Assembly (NCBI RefSeq): GCF_900176425.1
Contig: NZ_FWXS01000006.1
Location: forward strand, 124,001 to 188,000
Reading direction: 5' to 3'
Length of the DNA stretch: 64,000 bases
Source: Moheibacter sediminis
GTDB taxonomy: Bacteria > Bacteroidota > Bacteroidia > Flavobacteriales > Weeksellaceae
The notes under the pieces were generated by a model. That model made no database searches. It was given only the letters and a program-made list of their open reading frames with translations, and was not told the DNA's origin. Shown one piece after another: positions 32,765 to 43,509 of the stretch. The translations under genes and the position numbers were made by a program. The first letter of the stretch is position 1. Every line of letters starts with the position of its first letter.

Positions 32765-35700
32765 ATGAGGATGATGAAAAGCTTGTTTCCGGTAATTTTT
32801 TTACTATTAATTATCGGAAGGGCAAATGCACAGGACCCTGTTGAGTCTGACACTTTAAAATTTCCGTTTGACACACAAACCGGAGGTTTATTTTTGGACA
32901 ATCAGATAAATTATGAGGTCGTGTACGACCCCATAAATAACCAATATGTTCTTTGGCCGAAAATCGGTGGGATTACAGTTTCTGAACCCATTTATCTTTC
33001 GAGTCAGGAATATCTTGATTTGATTCTAAATCAGGATATCAATAATTATTACAAAGACAAATCCAGAGAATACGATAAACTTTATCGTACGAATGCTTTT
33101 GGAGATAAAGATGATGGAAATGGAAGCATCATCCCTAGCTTCAAAATCAAATCACGTGCATTTGAAACGATTTTCGGTGGAAATGAAATTCAATTGATTC
33201 CACAAGGAACTGCTCAATTGGACTTGGGATTATTTATCCAAAAAATTGACAATCCGCAATTGCTTCCGCAAAACAGAAATACGCTTACGGTCGATTTGAG
33301 ACAACGTATCCAAATGAGTGTTTTGGGTAAAGTCGGAGAAAATTTACAGTTAAAAGTAAACTACGATACACAAGCTGGTTTTGGTTTCGAAAATGAAATG
33401 AAACTCCAGTGGAAAAACATGAAGGATGGTGGGGAAGATGATATCATTCAAAACATTGAAGTGGGTAACATTTCTATGCCTTTAAATACGAATTTAATTA
33501 CCGGCGCACAATCACTTTTCGGAGTTAGAACCGATTTGAGATTTGGTCGAACTGATGTGTCGATGGTTTTCTCAGAACAGCGTTCGGAAACCAAAAATAT
33601 CACAGTTCAGGGTGGAGGTGTTTTGTCTGAATATAAGGTCTTTGCCGAAGATTATGACTACAACCGACATTATTTCGTAGGGCATTTTTTCCGAGACAGA
33701 TATGACCAGGCATTGTCTAATTATCCACAAATCCAAAGTGATATTGTAATCACACGTATGGAAGTCTGGAGAATTGACCGTGGTGGCGCCAATCAGGAGC
33801 AGCGTAGAAGCGTTTTGGCTTTAAGAGATTTAGGCGATGCTCCAGGGAATCCTGATAATGGAACTTTATATACAGAAGTCTCTAATACTATAGGTTCACC
33901 AAGACAAGCGAGTACTGCCCGTTCCAGTATGAGTAATTTTAATGATGGTGTAGAAACTTATCAGGAAGGAGAGCATTTTCTTGTCAATGAAAACATGAGG
34001 AAATTGGATCCGGGAGAGTATACCTTTTACCCATCTTTAGGTTACATTTCCTTAAATCAGCCTATGGTTGACGGGGAAGATATGTTAGCAGTTTCATTCC
34101 AATATACCAGAAACAGTCAACCTGGACCTATCTTCAAAGTAGGGGAGATGTCCGACGAGCAAAGTGAATTGCTAATCACAAAATTAATCAAACCAAATAC
34201 CACGGTTAACACAGCTTCGCCGATGTGGGATTTGATGATGAAAAATATTTATTCCATCAATGCATTGTCGATTTCTCCCGAAGATTTCATCATGAATGTA
34301 GAATTCAAAGACAACAGTGCAAATTCTTCCGGAGTAATTAATTATTTACCCAACACACCGGTTCAAGACCAGACATTACTTCAGGTAATGAATATGGATA
34401 GATTAAATCAAAATGGAAACCTTCAGCAAAGTGGAAATGGGTTTTTTGGAGATGGTATTTTTGACTTTGTGCCTGGGGTGACAGTAAACCAAACACAGGG
34501 AACCATCATATTTACAACTGTAGAACCCTTTGGTGGGCATTTAGCAGGGGTTTTACAAGATTCAAATTCACCCTATGTTTTTGATGAAATTTACCGCCAG
34601 CTTCCAAATACACTCGATGCGGAAAGATTGGCACAACGATATAGTATAGCAGGTCGTTACAAAGGTGAAGTAGGCGGAGGAATTCCGCTTGGAGCCTTCA
34701 ACGTTCCGGAAGGTTCAGTAAAAGTTACCGCAAACGGACAGGAATTGATGGAAGGTGTTGACTATACCGTAGATTATCAATTAGGTCAGGTAACGATTTT
34801 GAACCAACAATTGAAAGACTCGGGTGTTCCTATCAACATCAGTTTAGAAAATCAATCCTCATTTAACATGCAGAAAAAACGTTTCATGGGATTGAATGTT
34901 GACCACCGTTTCTCTGAAAACTTCTTGGTAGGAGGTACAATTGTCAATTATCAGGAAAGACCATTGACACAGAAAGCACAATTCGGAGCAGAACCTGTAA
35001 GCAATACAATTTTCGGATTGCATACAGAATATACAGGAGAATCCGACTTCCTGACGCGTATTACCAATAAAATTCCAGGTATCAAAACCGATCAGAAGTC
35101 TCAAATCAACTTCAGTGCAGAGGGCGCTTATTTAATGCCAGGGACTAACAAAGCTGCAGGTGGAGATTCTTATATCGATGACTTTGAAGATGCACAATCC
35201 AGAATTAGTTTAATGGATGCTGCTTCATGGAAATTTGCCAGTACACCGGGTAAGCCAGCAGGTTTAGATGGAAATGCTCACCCTTATTTTCCTAATGGAG
35301 CATTGAATGATAATCTTAGTTATGGTAACGGACGTAAATTGATGTCATGGTACAGCATTGATCCTCGTTTCTATGGTATCGGAGGAAACGCTCCTGCCGG
35401 AATTACCGATGCCGAACTTTCTCAGCACCGTGTAAGACGAGTAGAATTAAGAGAGCTTTTTGACCAAAGAGATGTGATGGCAGGAACTGCTGCGTATATC
35501 AATACTTTTGATATGACTTTTTACCCGTCACTCAGAGGTCCTTACAATGTCAATCCAAATAATACCGACACAGACAGCTGGGGTGCAGCAATGCGACCAA
35601 TTTCTGTTACAAATTTCATCGATTCCAATGTCGAATACATTGAATTCTGGATGATGGATCCTTATGCAGACGGAACAGGAAGTGAAGGAGAATTATTAAT

Positions 35701-38700
35701 TCACTTAGGAAACGTTTCTGAAGATATATTGAAAGATGGCAAAATGTTGTATGAAAATGGATTGCCACATTCAGGAAGTACGGAGCAGCCAGAAGTATCT
35801 AATTGGGGAAATCAACCGAAAAATTACCCAATTATTTATGCCTATGATACAGAAGGAGCCGCAAGAAAACAACAAGATTTAGGTTACAATGGTTTAACTG
35901 ACGCTGACGAAACTATTAAATATAATGGTTTAACGGGAATCAATCCGGTTACAGGAGAAAGTGACCCTGCAGCAGATAATTACGTATTCTATTTAGATGA
36001 TCGCTGGACAGCTACACCAGATGGAGGCTCAGTAACAGGACGTTATAAATACTGGCAAGGCTCGCAAGGAAATAACTCTACTGATGATTTGCTTCAGGCC
36101 TACAGCATGATGCCTGATGCAGAAGACATCAATTTGGATTATAATTTAGATCAAACAGAATTATACAACCAATACCGAGTTAACTTAAGCCCATCAGCGC
36201 TTCAGAACAACCAAAACAACTTTATCGTAGCGACAAAGGAGTCACAGGTAACACTTCCAAACGGACAAACAGAAACAGTAAAATGGTACCAGTTTAGAAT
36301 TCCTGTAGATGCTTATGATAAAGACATCAACGGAGATGGTGCAGATGACTTAATTACAGAAGAGTCTTTAGCAGCAGCACAAAGTGTACTTACTTCTGCA
36401 CGTTACATGAGAGTTGTGATGAGAGGTTTTGACCAAGAAACAACAGTTCGTTTTGCAACGATGGACTTGGTACGAAGCAACTGGAGAAGATACCCTAAAA
36501 TATTGTCACCGATACCAGGGTCAACAGATCCCGCAGAAGGTGTAAATGCAGATCCTTTCCTTTCAAATTTAGAAATTGGAGAAGTCAACATCGAACAAAA
36601 TTCTACAAACGTACCTCCTTATGTGATGCCTCCGGGAATCGTTCGTGAGGAAATGCAAGGAACCACAGGTTATCAAAGCCAAAACGAAGCTTCGATGGTT
36701 TTGAAAGCGAAATTAGATGCGAAAAGTCCGACCAAAGCGGTTTTCAAAAATACCAATTTGGATATGAGAAGATACAAACGCATGGAAATGTTTGTACATG
36801 CTCAGGATTTGAAAGACCCTACAAATCAGAATATAGATGAGAACACAAAATTATTCCTTCGTATCGGTAGCGATTATTCTGATAACTATTATGAATATGA
36901 AATTCCTTTAAAATATACAGCCAGAACTCCAGATCGAAATCCTAGCAGAATATGGCCGGATGAAAACTTAATTGATCTGCAAACGGATTTCTTTACAGAT
37001 GCAAAAAAGGCGAGAGACTTGGATCAAACAACAAATACGCTGGAACGTTTTATGTATGTGCCGGATGAGAATAATCCAAACAAAATTATCTATGTAAAAG
37101 GCCGCCCTTCATTGGGTGGAGTCACTTCAGTGATGATTGGTTTACGTTCAACAAATGCACAAGACAAAGAAGTTTTGGTTTGGGTAAATGAACTTCGCTT
37201 GAGTGAAATTGACAATGAAGGTGGTTATGCAGCCATGGCAAGTCTAGGATTTACATTAGGAGACTTTGCACAGGTTCAGGTTTCAGGGAGTATAAACTCA
37301 GCAGGATTTGGAGCCATAGATCAAGGCCCAAGCCAACGTAACCAAGATGATTACAGAGACTATGCTTTAAACGCACAGATGAAATTGGATAAATTCTTAC
37401 CACAGAAATGGGGAATGGAAATTCCATTTAACGTCTCCATCAGTGAGCAGTTTACAGACCCGAAATACAACCCGCTGGACAATGATATCTTGTTTGACGA
37501 AGCACCAAATAAAGAAGAATTGAAAGACATCGTAAGGACTTATGCTCAGCAAAAATCCTTCACGTTCAGCAACATTAGAAAAGTAAAAACAAGCACGGCA
37601 CCAGCCAGGTTTTATGATGTTTCCAACTTTGCATTGTCATTCATGTATGGGGACACCTATATGCGGGATGTTTATACTTCATATAATCTGAGCAAACAGA
37701 TAAGAACATCGTTGAATTATAACTATACATTCAAACCGAAGTATTACCAGCCGTTGAAAGATTGGAGAGCCGTTCAGGATACAGCGAAATCTTCTAAATA
37801 TTTAAAATTCTTAAAAGAATTCAATGTAAATCCATTACCGGCGAGATTCTCATTCAGAACTGAAATTCACAGAACATACAACGAAAGACAGTACAGAGAT
37901 TTGAATCAGTATTTCGGAGGAAGCTCATATCTGTTCCCCGTTGCGTTCAGTAATAACTTCTTATTCTCTTGGCAGTACAATGTTGGATTTGATTTGACTA
38001 AATCGTTACGATTAGATTATACTTCTTCAACCCGAACTTTAAATGACGGTTCCAGATTTGAATACGCAGACAAAGGTTTAATTTGGAATAATTTATTTGA
38101 AGTCGGAAGACCTGTAAACTATGACCATCAAATTCAGTTGAACTGGAAAACGCCACTTCATTTATTCCCATATTTGAACTGGGCAAATCTTGAATTAGGA
38201 TTTACTTCCAATTACAACTGGCAGGCGCGTTCTACAGTATTCAGAAATGCACAGGATGAGAACGGACAAAGGGTAAATCTAGGTAACATCGCTCAAAATT
38301 CTAGTAACATCAATATGATTGGTGATTTTGATTTGACAAAATTCTATACTGAATTCAGAGGCTACACCAAATTAGATTCCATCAAACGAGGAAGAAACCG
38401 CGAAATCGATTCACTTACACGTGCATATGAAGAGCAGGCTTTGAGTAAAACCAAAAGAAGACAAAACAGAAAAGCATACAAGTTCAAAAGCAAGTATCGT
38501 GCTCAGGATTATGGATGGATGGTTCTGTCAAGTGTGAAAAAAGTGAATTTCAATTATAACCAAACCAATGGAGCAGTCGTTCCGGGAATTCTTTCTGATC
38601 CTAATTTCTTCGGATTTGGAAAAAATGGCGGAGGACCGGGCGCAGGGTTTATTTTTGGAACTGAATTTGACATCAAGCGAACCCTTATAGAATCAGGAAA

Positions 38701-39844
38701 TGATTGGGTAACAAGAAGCGAACAATTGCTCGAACCTTATCAAATTACAAGAGGAACCAATTTTACAGCACAATCGCTCATAGAACCTTTCCCTAAACTG
38801 AGAATTGATTTGAATGCCAAGCGTTCCTCAAGCTTCAGAAGTGTGGAAACAGGATTCAATTTGAGATCGGCACAGAATCCTTTGGTATATACTTACGTCG
38901 ATAGTTTTGAAACATTGAACAGCAGCAACGTTGCGATTGCAACTGCTTTTATGGATCCTGATCAGATGTATCAATCATTCATCGATAATACGCAGATTAT
39001 ATCACAAAGATTAGGCATGGCAAACGGTATGGCTCCATCGGGAGATGGTTACTATACTGGCTACGGTCGAGCCAACTATGATGTATTGGTGCCTGCATTC
39101 ATCGCCGCTGTAGAAGGAAAAGATGCATCCAGCTCATCATTGGGTCACAATCGTAAAATTCCATTGCCAAACTGGAATATTACTTACTCAGGTTTGACAA
39201 ATATCCCGATGATCAATAAATTGTTCCAGGTATTTGAAGTATCGCATTCTTATTTGTCATCATACACAGCAAACGGTATTCAGTCCAATCCAAACTATTT
39301 TATGGATCCGATGGGACGTGATTATGATAACAATTTTTACTCTAAAAATATCTATGGAAGCATCAATATGATTGAATCATTCTCTCCTTTGATTGGGGTT
39401 GATATGACTTTCAGAAACAGCTTCCAGTTGAGAGCACAGTACATCAAAGACCGTATGTTGACCATGAGCTTGAGTAATTATACACTGACAGAAGATTACG
39501 GAACAGAATATGTAATCGGTATGGGCTATGTGATGAAAGATGTAAAATTGAAAATGCGTTACCAAGGGAAAAACAAAACCTATACAGGCGATATGAACTT
39601 CCGTGCAGATGTGAGAATGAGAGACAGCGAAACGCGAATCCGCAGAATTCTGGAAAATGATTCGCAGGTTACGGGAGGTCAAAAATTGGTATCGATTATG
39701 TTCTCGGCAGACTATGATTTCAGCAAAAGTTTCAACCTGAAATTCTTCTGGGATCAAATGATGACCGAATATAAAATTTCAACCGCTTATCCAATTTCAA
39801 CCATACGCGCAGGTTTAAGCGCAACCCTTACATTTGGAAATTAA
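32765..39844 (+). CDS. sprA: T9SS outer membrane translocon protein SprA (Sov)
   Basis: 2359 residues from the ATG at 32765; a TTG 21 nt upstream is possible but less likely. A signal peptide (MRMMKSLFPVIFLLLIIGRANAQ) precedes a huge beta-barrel protein, the T9SS outer-membrane pore and the largest single-polypeptide barrel known, typically 2300-2500 residues. Family features: YKDKSREYDKLYRTNAFG, the IPSFKIKSRAFETIFGGNEIQLIPQG region, LRQRIQMSVLGKVGENLQLKVNYDTQAGF, and DSYIDDFEDAQSRI. It exports the CHU_C and type A cargo encoded at 1-1166, 40906 and 43510 and is needed for gliding in species that glide. gcvH follows after 24 nt. Confidence 0.97.
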   Translation: MRMMKSLFPVIFLLLIIGRANAQDPVESDTLKFPFDTQTGGLFLDNQINYEVVYDPINNQYVLWPKIGGITVSEPIYLSSQEYLDLILNQDINNYYKDKSREYDKLYRTNAFGDKDDGNGSIIPSFKIKSRAFETIFGGNEIQLIPQGTAQLDLGLFIQKIDNPQLLPQNRNTLTVDLRQRIQMSVLGKVGENLQLKVNYDTQAGFGFENEMKLQWKNMKDGGEDDIIQNIEVGNISMPLNTNLITGAQSLFGVRTDLRFGRTDVSMVFSEQRSETKNITVQGGGVLSEYKVFAEDYDYNRHYFVGHFFRDRYDQALSNYPQIQSDIVITRMEVWRIDRGGANQEQRRSVLALRDLGDAPGNPDNGTLYTEVSNTIGSPRQASTARSSMSNFNDGVETYQEGEHFLVNENMRKLDPGEYTFYPSLGYISLNQPMVDGEDMLAVSFQYTRNSQPGPIFKVGEMSDEQSELLITKLIKPNTTVNTASPMWDLMMKNIYSINALSISPEDFIMNVEFKDNSANSSGVINYLPNTPVQDQTLLQVMNMDRLNQNGNLQQSGNGFFGDGIFDFVPGVTVNQTQGTIIFTTVEPFGGHLAGVLQDSNSPYVFDEIYRQLPNTLDAERLAQRYSIAGRYKGEVGGGIPLGAFNVPEGSVKVTANGQELMEGVDYTVDYQLGQVTILNQQLKDSGVPINISLENQSSFNMQKKRFMGLNVDHRFSENFLVGGTIVNYQERPLTQKAQFGAEPVSNTIFGLHTEYTGESDFLTRITNKIPGIKTDQKSQINFSAEGAYLMPGTNKAAGGDSYIDDFEDAQSRISLMDAASWKFASTPGKPAGLDGNAHPYFPNGALNDNLSYGNGRKLMSWYSIDPRFYGIGGNAPAGITDAELSQHRVRRVELRELFDQRDVMAGTAAYINTFDMTFYPSLRGPYNVNPNNTDTDSWGAAMRPISVTNFIDSNVEYIEFWMMDPYADGTGSEGELLIHLGNVSEDILKDGKMLYENGLPHSGSTEQPEVSNWGNQPKNYPIIYAYDTEGAARKQQDLGYNGLTDADETIKYNGLTGINPVTGESDPAADNYVFYLDDRWTATPDGGSVTGRYKYWQGSQGNNSTDDLLQAYSMMPDAEDINLDYNLDQTELYNQYRVNLSPSALQNNQNNFIVATKESQVTLPNGQTETVKWYQFRIPVDAYDKDINGDGADDLITEESLAAAQSVLTSARYMRVVMRGFDQETTVRFATMDLVRSNWRRYPKILSPIPGSTDPAEGVNADPFLSNLEIGEVNIEQNSTNVPPYVMPPGIVREEMQGTTGYQSQNEASMVLKAKLDAKSPTKAVFKNTNLDMRRYKRMEMFVHAQDLKDPTNQNIDENTKLFLRIGSDYSDNYYEYEIPLKYTARTPDRNPSRIWPDENLIDLQTDFFTDAKKARDLDQTTNTLERFMYVPDENNPNKIIYVKGRPSLGGVTSVMIGLRSTNAQDKEVLVWVNELRLSEIDNEGGYAAMASLGFTLGDFAQVQVSGSINSAGFGAIDQGPSQRNQDDYRDYALNAQMKLDKFLPQKWGMEIPFNVSISEQFTDPKYNPLDNDILFDEAPNKEELKDIVRTYAQQKSFTFSNIRKVKTSTAPARFYDVSNFALSFMYGDTYMRDVYTSYNLSKQIRTSLNYNYTFKPKYYQPLKDWRAVQDTAKSSKYLKFLKEFNVNPLPARFSFRTEIHRTYNERQYRDLNQYFGGSSYLFPVAFSNNFLFSWQYNVGFDLTKSLRLDYTSSTRTLNDGSRFEYADKGLIWNNLFEVGRPVNYDHQIQLNWKTPLHLFPYLNWANLELGFTSNYNWQARSTVFRNAQDENGQRVNLGNIAQNSSNINMIGDFDLTKFYTEFRGYTKLDSIKRGRNREIDSLTRAYEEQALSKTKRRQNRKAYKFKSKYRAQDYGWMVLSSVKKVNFNYNQTNGAVVPGILSDPNFFGFGKNGGGPGAGFIFGTEFDIKRTLIESGNDWVTRSEQLLEPYQITRGTNFTAQSLIEPFPKLRIDLNAKRSSSFRSVETGFNLRSAQNPLVYTYVDSFETLNSSNVAIATAFMDPDQMYQSFIDNTQIISQRLGMANGMAPSGDGYYTGYGRANYDVLVPAFIAAVEGKDASSSSLGHNRKIPLPNWNITYSGLTNIPMINKLFQVFEVSHSYLSSYTANGIQSNPNYFMDPMGRDYDNNFYSKNIYGSINMIESFSPLIGVDMTFRNSFQLRAQYIKDRMLTMSLSNYTLTEDYGTEYVIGMGYVMKDVKLKMRYQGKNKTYTGDMNFRADVRMRDSETRIRRILENDSQVTGGQKLVSIMFSADYDFSKSFNLKFFWDQMMTEYKISTAYPISTIRAGLSATLTFGN

Positions 39845-39868
39845 AAAACAATCAAAAAATATTTTAAA

Positions 39869-40249
39869 ATGAATATCCCACAAGATTTAAAGTACAGCAA
39901 AGACCACGAATGGGTAAGAGTAGAAGGTGATACCGTAACCATTGGGATCACAGACTTCGCACAAGGAGAACTAGGCGACATCGTTTATGTAGATGTAGAT
40001 TCAGAAGGTGAAACATTGGGCGCGGAAGAAGTTTTCGGAACTGTAGAAGCAGTGAAAACCGTTTCTGATTTATTCATGCCACTAAGCGGAGAAGTACTTG
40101 AATTAAATCCAATTCTGGAATCAGAACCTGAAAAAATAAACTCAGATCCTTACGGAGACGGATGGGTAATCAAAGTAAAAATTTCTGACGCTTCAGAACT
40201 AGATAACTTATTAGATGCAGCAGCGTATAAAGAGCTTGTTGGAGCATAA
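39869..40249 (+). CDS. gcvH: glycine cleavage system H protein
   Basis: 126 residues, complete. The lipoyl-lysine is K63 in [14 protein letters not shown] protein shuttles the aminomethyl group between P, T and L proteins and may also serve as a lipoate donor. The sprA-gcvH-vanZ order is one I recognise from Flavobacteriia. The 3' end overlaps the next gene by 35 nt in another frame if that gene uses its first ATG. Confidence 0.97.
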   Translation: MNIPQDLKYSKDHEWVRVEGDTVTIGITDFAQGELGDIVYVDVDSEGETLGAEEVFGTVEAVKTVSDLFMPLSGEVLELNPILESEPEKINSDPYGDGWVIKVKISDASELDNLLDAAAYKELVGA

Positions 40250-40601
40250 AAACTCACAGTATTTCCGTGTAAGCCTATATGCTTACACGGTTTTACTCTT
40301 CATTGCCACGCTTACCCCCCTCGGCTATTTTCAGGGAGGTGATTCCAGCTTACTTAGCCAAATAGTATTTCCACACATTGACAAAGTAGTACATTTCTTT
40401 ATGTTCTTCTTTATGGCAATACTGCTTTATTGCTCATTCAATCTCAACAAAATTCTCTATTTCACCATTCCCACCGCAACCGGAATCCTTATCGAAGTAT
40501 TACAACATACCACCAACACCGGTCGTACATTTGATATCTTTGACATTGCCGCAAATACTGCCGGCGCATTCATTGCATTTTTATTCATCAGAAAACGATA
40601 A
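40215..40601 (+). CDS. VanZ-like family membrane protein
   Basis: 128 residues with about four hydrophobic helices. The [19 protein letters not shown] and [35 protein letters not shown] segments are VanZ-family hallmarks. The ATG at 40215 lies inside gcvH; the only in-frame alternatives before the first helix are TTG codons at 40236 and 40239, so the start is not settled. Function unknown in this family beyond a link to cell-envelope traits in Gram-positives. Confidence 0.8.
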   Translation: MQQRIKSLLEHKNSQYFRVSLYAYTVLLFIATLTPLGYFQGGDSSLLSQIVFPHIDKVVHFFMFFFMAILLYCSFNLNKILYFTIPTATGILIEVLQHTTNTGRTFDIFDIAANTAGAFIAFLFIRKR

Positions 40602-40694
40602 TATCGTATTTCATCCCTTTCGTTGTCAAACCCAACATTTAAAATTGACTTCGTCCAATCTTCCATTTCATCATTCGAAATTTATAATAATATA

Positions 40695-40791
40695 GGGCGC
40701 CTTATCGGGCTGCTCCGGGGTACGCTTCGCTTCCGTCTTCCGCTCCACTTCAGACCGGCTCCTTCGTCGCCGCCCTTCATATCCCGGGCGC
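40695..40791. repeat. GC-rich dispersed REP-like element, copy B
   Basis: Begins GGGCGCC and ends CCCGGGCGC, and shares with copy A (1214-1314) the cores GGGGTACGCTTC, CTTCCGTC, ACCGGCTC and TCGCCGCCCT. Base composition is sharply different from both flanks. This copy looks more intact than copy A because its ends are partly complementary. Confidence 0.6.
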
Positions 40792-40878
40792 ATTCAATAC
40801 CTGTACATTGCTTAAATTCTTCTCAATACCGAAACCTACATTTAACCCTTAGTTAAAATCCACCCATTTTAGATTCTC

Positions 40879-40886
40879 TAATTTTG
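40879..40886 (+). promoter_or_regulatory. -7 promoter element of the endonuclease gene (TAATTTTG)
   Basis: A perfect TAnnTTTG 19 nt before the ATG at 40906. Confidence 0.45.
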
Positions 40887-40905
40887 TGTTCTAATTATTT
40901 GTACA

Positions 40906-41946
40906 ATGAGGAAACTCTTACTGATTTTTCTCCCTCTAACCCTATTTGCACAAATACCTAATTATTACCAAGGAATTGATTTCAGCCAGACAAGTTCAGA
41001 ACTACAGTCAGACCTTGCCGCATTGGTGACAGCCACACATACGCACGAACTGGTGTATACACCGCAAGTTTGGAATGCACTCAGGCTCACTGACCTAGAC
41101 CCGGAAAACCCACTAAATGTATTTCTAGTTTATGGTTACGATGATACCGATGATGATTTCGTAAATGACCGCACACGTGACAAAACACTGAGCTGCCACA
41201 ATACCGATTGCGATGGCAAATGGGTACGTGAGCACGTCTTCCCCAAATCCCTTGGCAATCCGTCATTCCAGAACACTGGTCCAGGCTCCGATGCACATTC
41301 CATCCGTTCTGTAGATTATACCTGGAACAACTCTCGCTCCAACCGTAAATTTACTTATGGACAAGGAAATTCACACATTACAGACAATGGACTTTTCTAC
41401 CCTGGTGATGAGTGGAAAGGAGATGTTGCCCGTATGATGATGTACATGCACATTCGATATGCAGAACGCTGCAAAGCCGGTTATGTAGGAACAAGCTCTT
41501 ACACTTACCACCACGAAATGCCCGATATTTTCCTTCAATGGAATGCCGAAGACCCCGTGAGTGAACACGAACTCGTGAGAAACGAAGTTTTACAAGACAT
41601 GCAGGGCAATCGAAATCCATTCATCGACAATCCATATCTCGCAACACTCATCTGGGGTGGAGATGCAGCAGAAAATACATGGTTTGAACTCTCCGTACAA
41701 GAAGAAATTTTTGCTAAGACGCAGATTTATCCAAATCCTGCATCAGATATATTAAATATAAATTCAAACAAGACCATTCGTTCCGTTTCTCTTTTTACAA
41801 CTATTGGAAACAGGATTTATAATAAGGAAGTCTATAAAACAGAAACACAATTGCAGCTTAATCAATACGAAAGCGGCGCTTACATCTTGCTGATTGTTTA
41901 TACAGACAACACCAAAGAGACACGTAAGGTCATCTTCAAACATTAA
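40906..41946 (+). CDS. secreted endonuclease I family nuclease with T9SS type A sorting domain
   Basis: 346 residues: signal peptide (MRKLLLIFLPLTLFAQ), endonuclease I domain (residues ~20-255), and a C-terminal T9SS type A sorting domain from ~274 (IYPNPASDILNI, ending RKVIFKH). Nuclease motifs: WVREHVFPKS with H110, then DAHSIRSVDYTWNNSRSNRKF; the His-Asn arrangement is the metal-dependent His-Me type site. It probably degrades extracellular DNA for nutrients or in biofilms. Monocistronic, with its own promoter and terminator. Confidence 0.94.
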   Translation: MRKLLLIFLPLTLFAQIPNYYQGIDFSQTSSELQSDLAALVTATHTHELVYTPQVWNALRLTDLDPENPLNVFLVYGYDDTDDDFVNDRTRDKTLSCHNTDCDGKWVREHVFPKSLGNPSFQNTGPGSDAHSIRSVDYTWNNSRSNRKFTYGQGNSHITDNGLFYPGDEWKGDVARMMMYMHIRYAERCKAGYVGTSSYTYHHEMPDIFLQWNAEDPVSEHELVRNEVLQDMQGNRNPFIDNPYLATLIWGGDAAENTWFELSVQEEIFAKTQIYPNPASDILNINSNKTIRSVSLFTTIGNRIYNKEVYKTETQLQLNQYESGAYILLIVYTDNTKETRKVIFKH

Positions 41947-41964
41947 TTTTTCTTTTTCAAACAT

Positions 41965-42008
41965 AAATCCGGACGTTTAGCGATTTGTTAAATGCCCGGA
42001 TTTTTCCT
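41965..42008 (+). terminator. terminator after the endonuclease gene
   Basis: AAATCCGG at 41965-41972 pairs with CCGGATTT at 41996-42003, followed by a T-rich tract. The loop is long (23 nt). Confidence 0.6.
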
Positions 42009-42092
42009 TTCATAATTTACCAATAACTAACAACCATTAACCATCAGCCACTTTCCAACTTTTTTCCCATCTTTGTACCACAAATTAATATT

Positions 42093-43463
42093 ATGGCAGT
42101 CCAGAAACCATCAATCCCAAAAGGAACCAGAGATTTTTCTCCCGAAGAAGTAAGCAAAAGACAGTATATATTTGATATAATCCGCCATCAGTTTCAGTTA
42201 TATGGGTATTCTCCCATCGAAACACCTTCTTTCGAAAACCTTTCTACTCTTACCGGAAAATATGGTGAAGAAGGAGATCGCCTCATCTTCAAAATCCTCA
42301 ATTCAGGAGATTATTTAGAAAAAGCAGACCCACAATTATTGGCAGATAAAAACAGCCAAAAACTAATCTCAACGATATCCGAGAAAGCATTGCGATATGA
42401 CCTCACTGTGCCATTCGCGCGTTACGTCGTTCAGCATCAAAATGAAATCACATTTCCTTTCAAACGTTACCAGATGCAGCCCGTTTGGCGTGCAGACCGC
42501 CCGCAGAAAGGACGTTTCCGTGAATTTTACCAATGCGATGCTGATGTTGTGGGAAGCGATTCCCTTTTGCAGGAAGTAGAACTCGTTTCGCTTTACGACG
42601 CAGTTTTTTCTCAATTAAATATTCCCGTAGAAATTCATTTCAACAATAGAAAAATCCTCAGCGGACTCGCAGAAGTTGCCGACATCTCCAATCAGTTGAT
42701 TGACTTCACTGTTGCTTTGGATAAATTGGACAAAATAGGCGAAGAAAAAGTAAAAGAAGAAATGTCGCAGAAAGGAATTTCCGAAACAGCCATTAAAAAA
42801 CTTTCTCCTTTGTTCGCGATGTCAGGCGATTTCAATTCACAATTAAATTCATTGGAAGAAATTCTTAAATCTTCCGAAACCGGAATGAAAGGTGTCGAAG
42901 AGGTTCGTTTCGTATTCGAAAAAATAAAAAATTTAGGTTTAAATTCTTCCGATTTAGTTTTGAATTTAACGCTTGCCCGCGGACTCGATTATTACACCGG
43001 TGCCATTTTAGAGGTTAAAGCCAAAAACGTGCAGTTAGGTTCCATTGGCGGCGGCGGACGCTACGATGATTTGACAGGAATTTTTGGTTTGAAAGGCATT
43101 TCAGGGGTTGGGATTTCATTTGGTCTGGATAGAATTTATTTGGTTTTGGAAGAATTAAATTTATTTCCGGAATCAATCGAAAATACACTCGATGTCTTAT
43201 TCATCAATTTCGGCGAAAATGAATCCGTAAAAGCCATGAAGCTGGCAAAACAACTTAGAGCAAATGGTTTTCGCTGCGAAGTTTATCCCGACAATGCCAA
43301 AATGAAAAAACAGATGCAGTACGCCGACAAAAAAGCGGTAAAATACGTCATCATTATTGGCGAAGAAGAATTAAACTCCCAAAAAGTATCTGTCAAAAAC
43401 ATGACTTCCGGTGACCAGAATTCAATCTCAGACGAAGAATTAATTCAAAATTTAAGCTTTTAA
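42093..43463 (+). CDS. hisS: histidine--tRNA ligase
   Basis: 456 residues, class II synthetase. Visible: [11 protein letters not shown] at the start, motif 2 in [32 protein letters not shown], the histidine-specific [15 protein letters not shown] and [14 protein letters not shown] motifs, motif 3 ([15 protein letters not shown]), and the anticodon-binding domain in the last ~95 residues. A near-consensus promoter (CATCTTTG at 42069-42076) lies upstream. Confidence 0.97.
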   Translation: MAVQKPSIPKGTRDFSPEEVSKRQYIFDIIRHQFQLYGYSPIETPSFENLSTLTGKYGEEGDRLIFKILNSGDYLEKADPQLLADKNSQKLISTISEKALRYDLTVPFARYVVQHQNEITFPFKRYQMQPVWRADRPQKGRFREFYQCDADVVGSDSLLQEVELVSLYDAVFSQLNIPVEIHFNNRKILSGLAEVADISNQLIDFTVALDKLDKIGEEKVKEEMSQKGISETAIKKLSPLFAMSGDFNSQLNSLEEILKSSETGMKGVEEVRFVFEKIKNLGLNSSDLVLNLTLARGLDYYTGAILEVKAKNVQLGSIGGGGRYDDLTGIFGLKGISGVGISFGLDRIYLVLEELNLFPESIENTLDVLFINFGENESVKAMKLAKQLRANGFRCEVYPDNAKMKKQMQYADKKAVKYVIIIGEEELNSQKVSVKNMTSGDQNSISDEELIQNLSF

Positions 43464-43509
43464 AATCGTGTGTGAAAATTAATTACATTTACGCATTAAC
43501 AAAAAGCAC

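Larger units (their letters stand above)
40602..40905. other. intergenic region before the secreted endonuclease gene
   Basis: 304 nt. Holds the GC-rich dispersed element copy B (40695-40791) and the endonuclease promoter (40879-40886). The rest is AT-rich with no supported gene. Confidence 0.6.
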
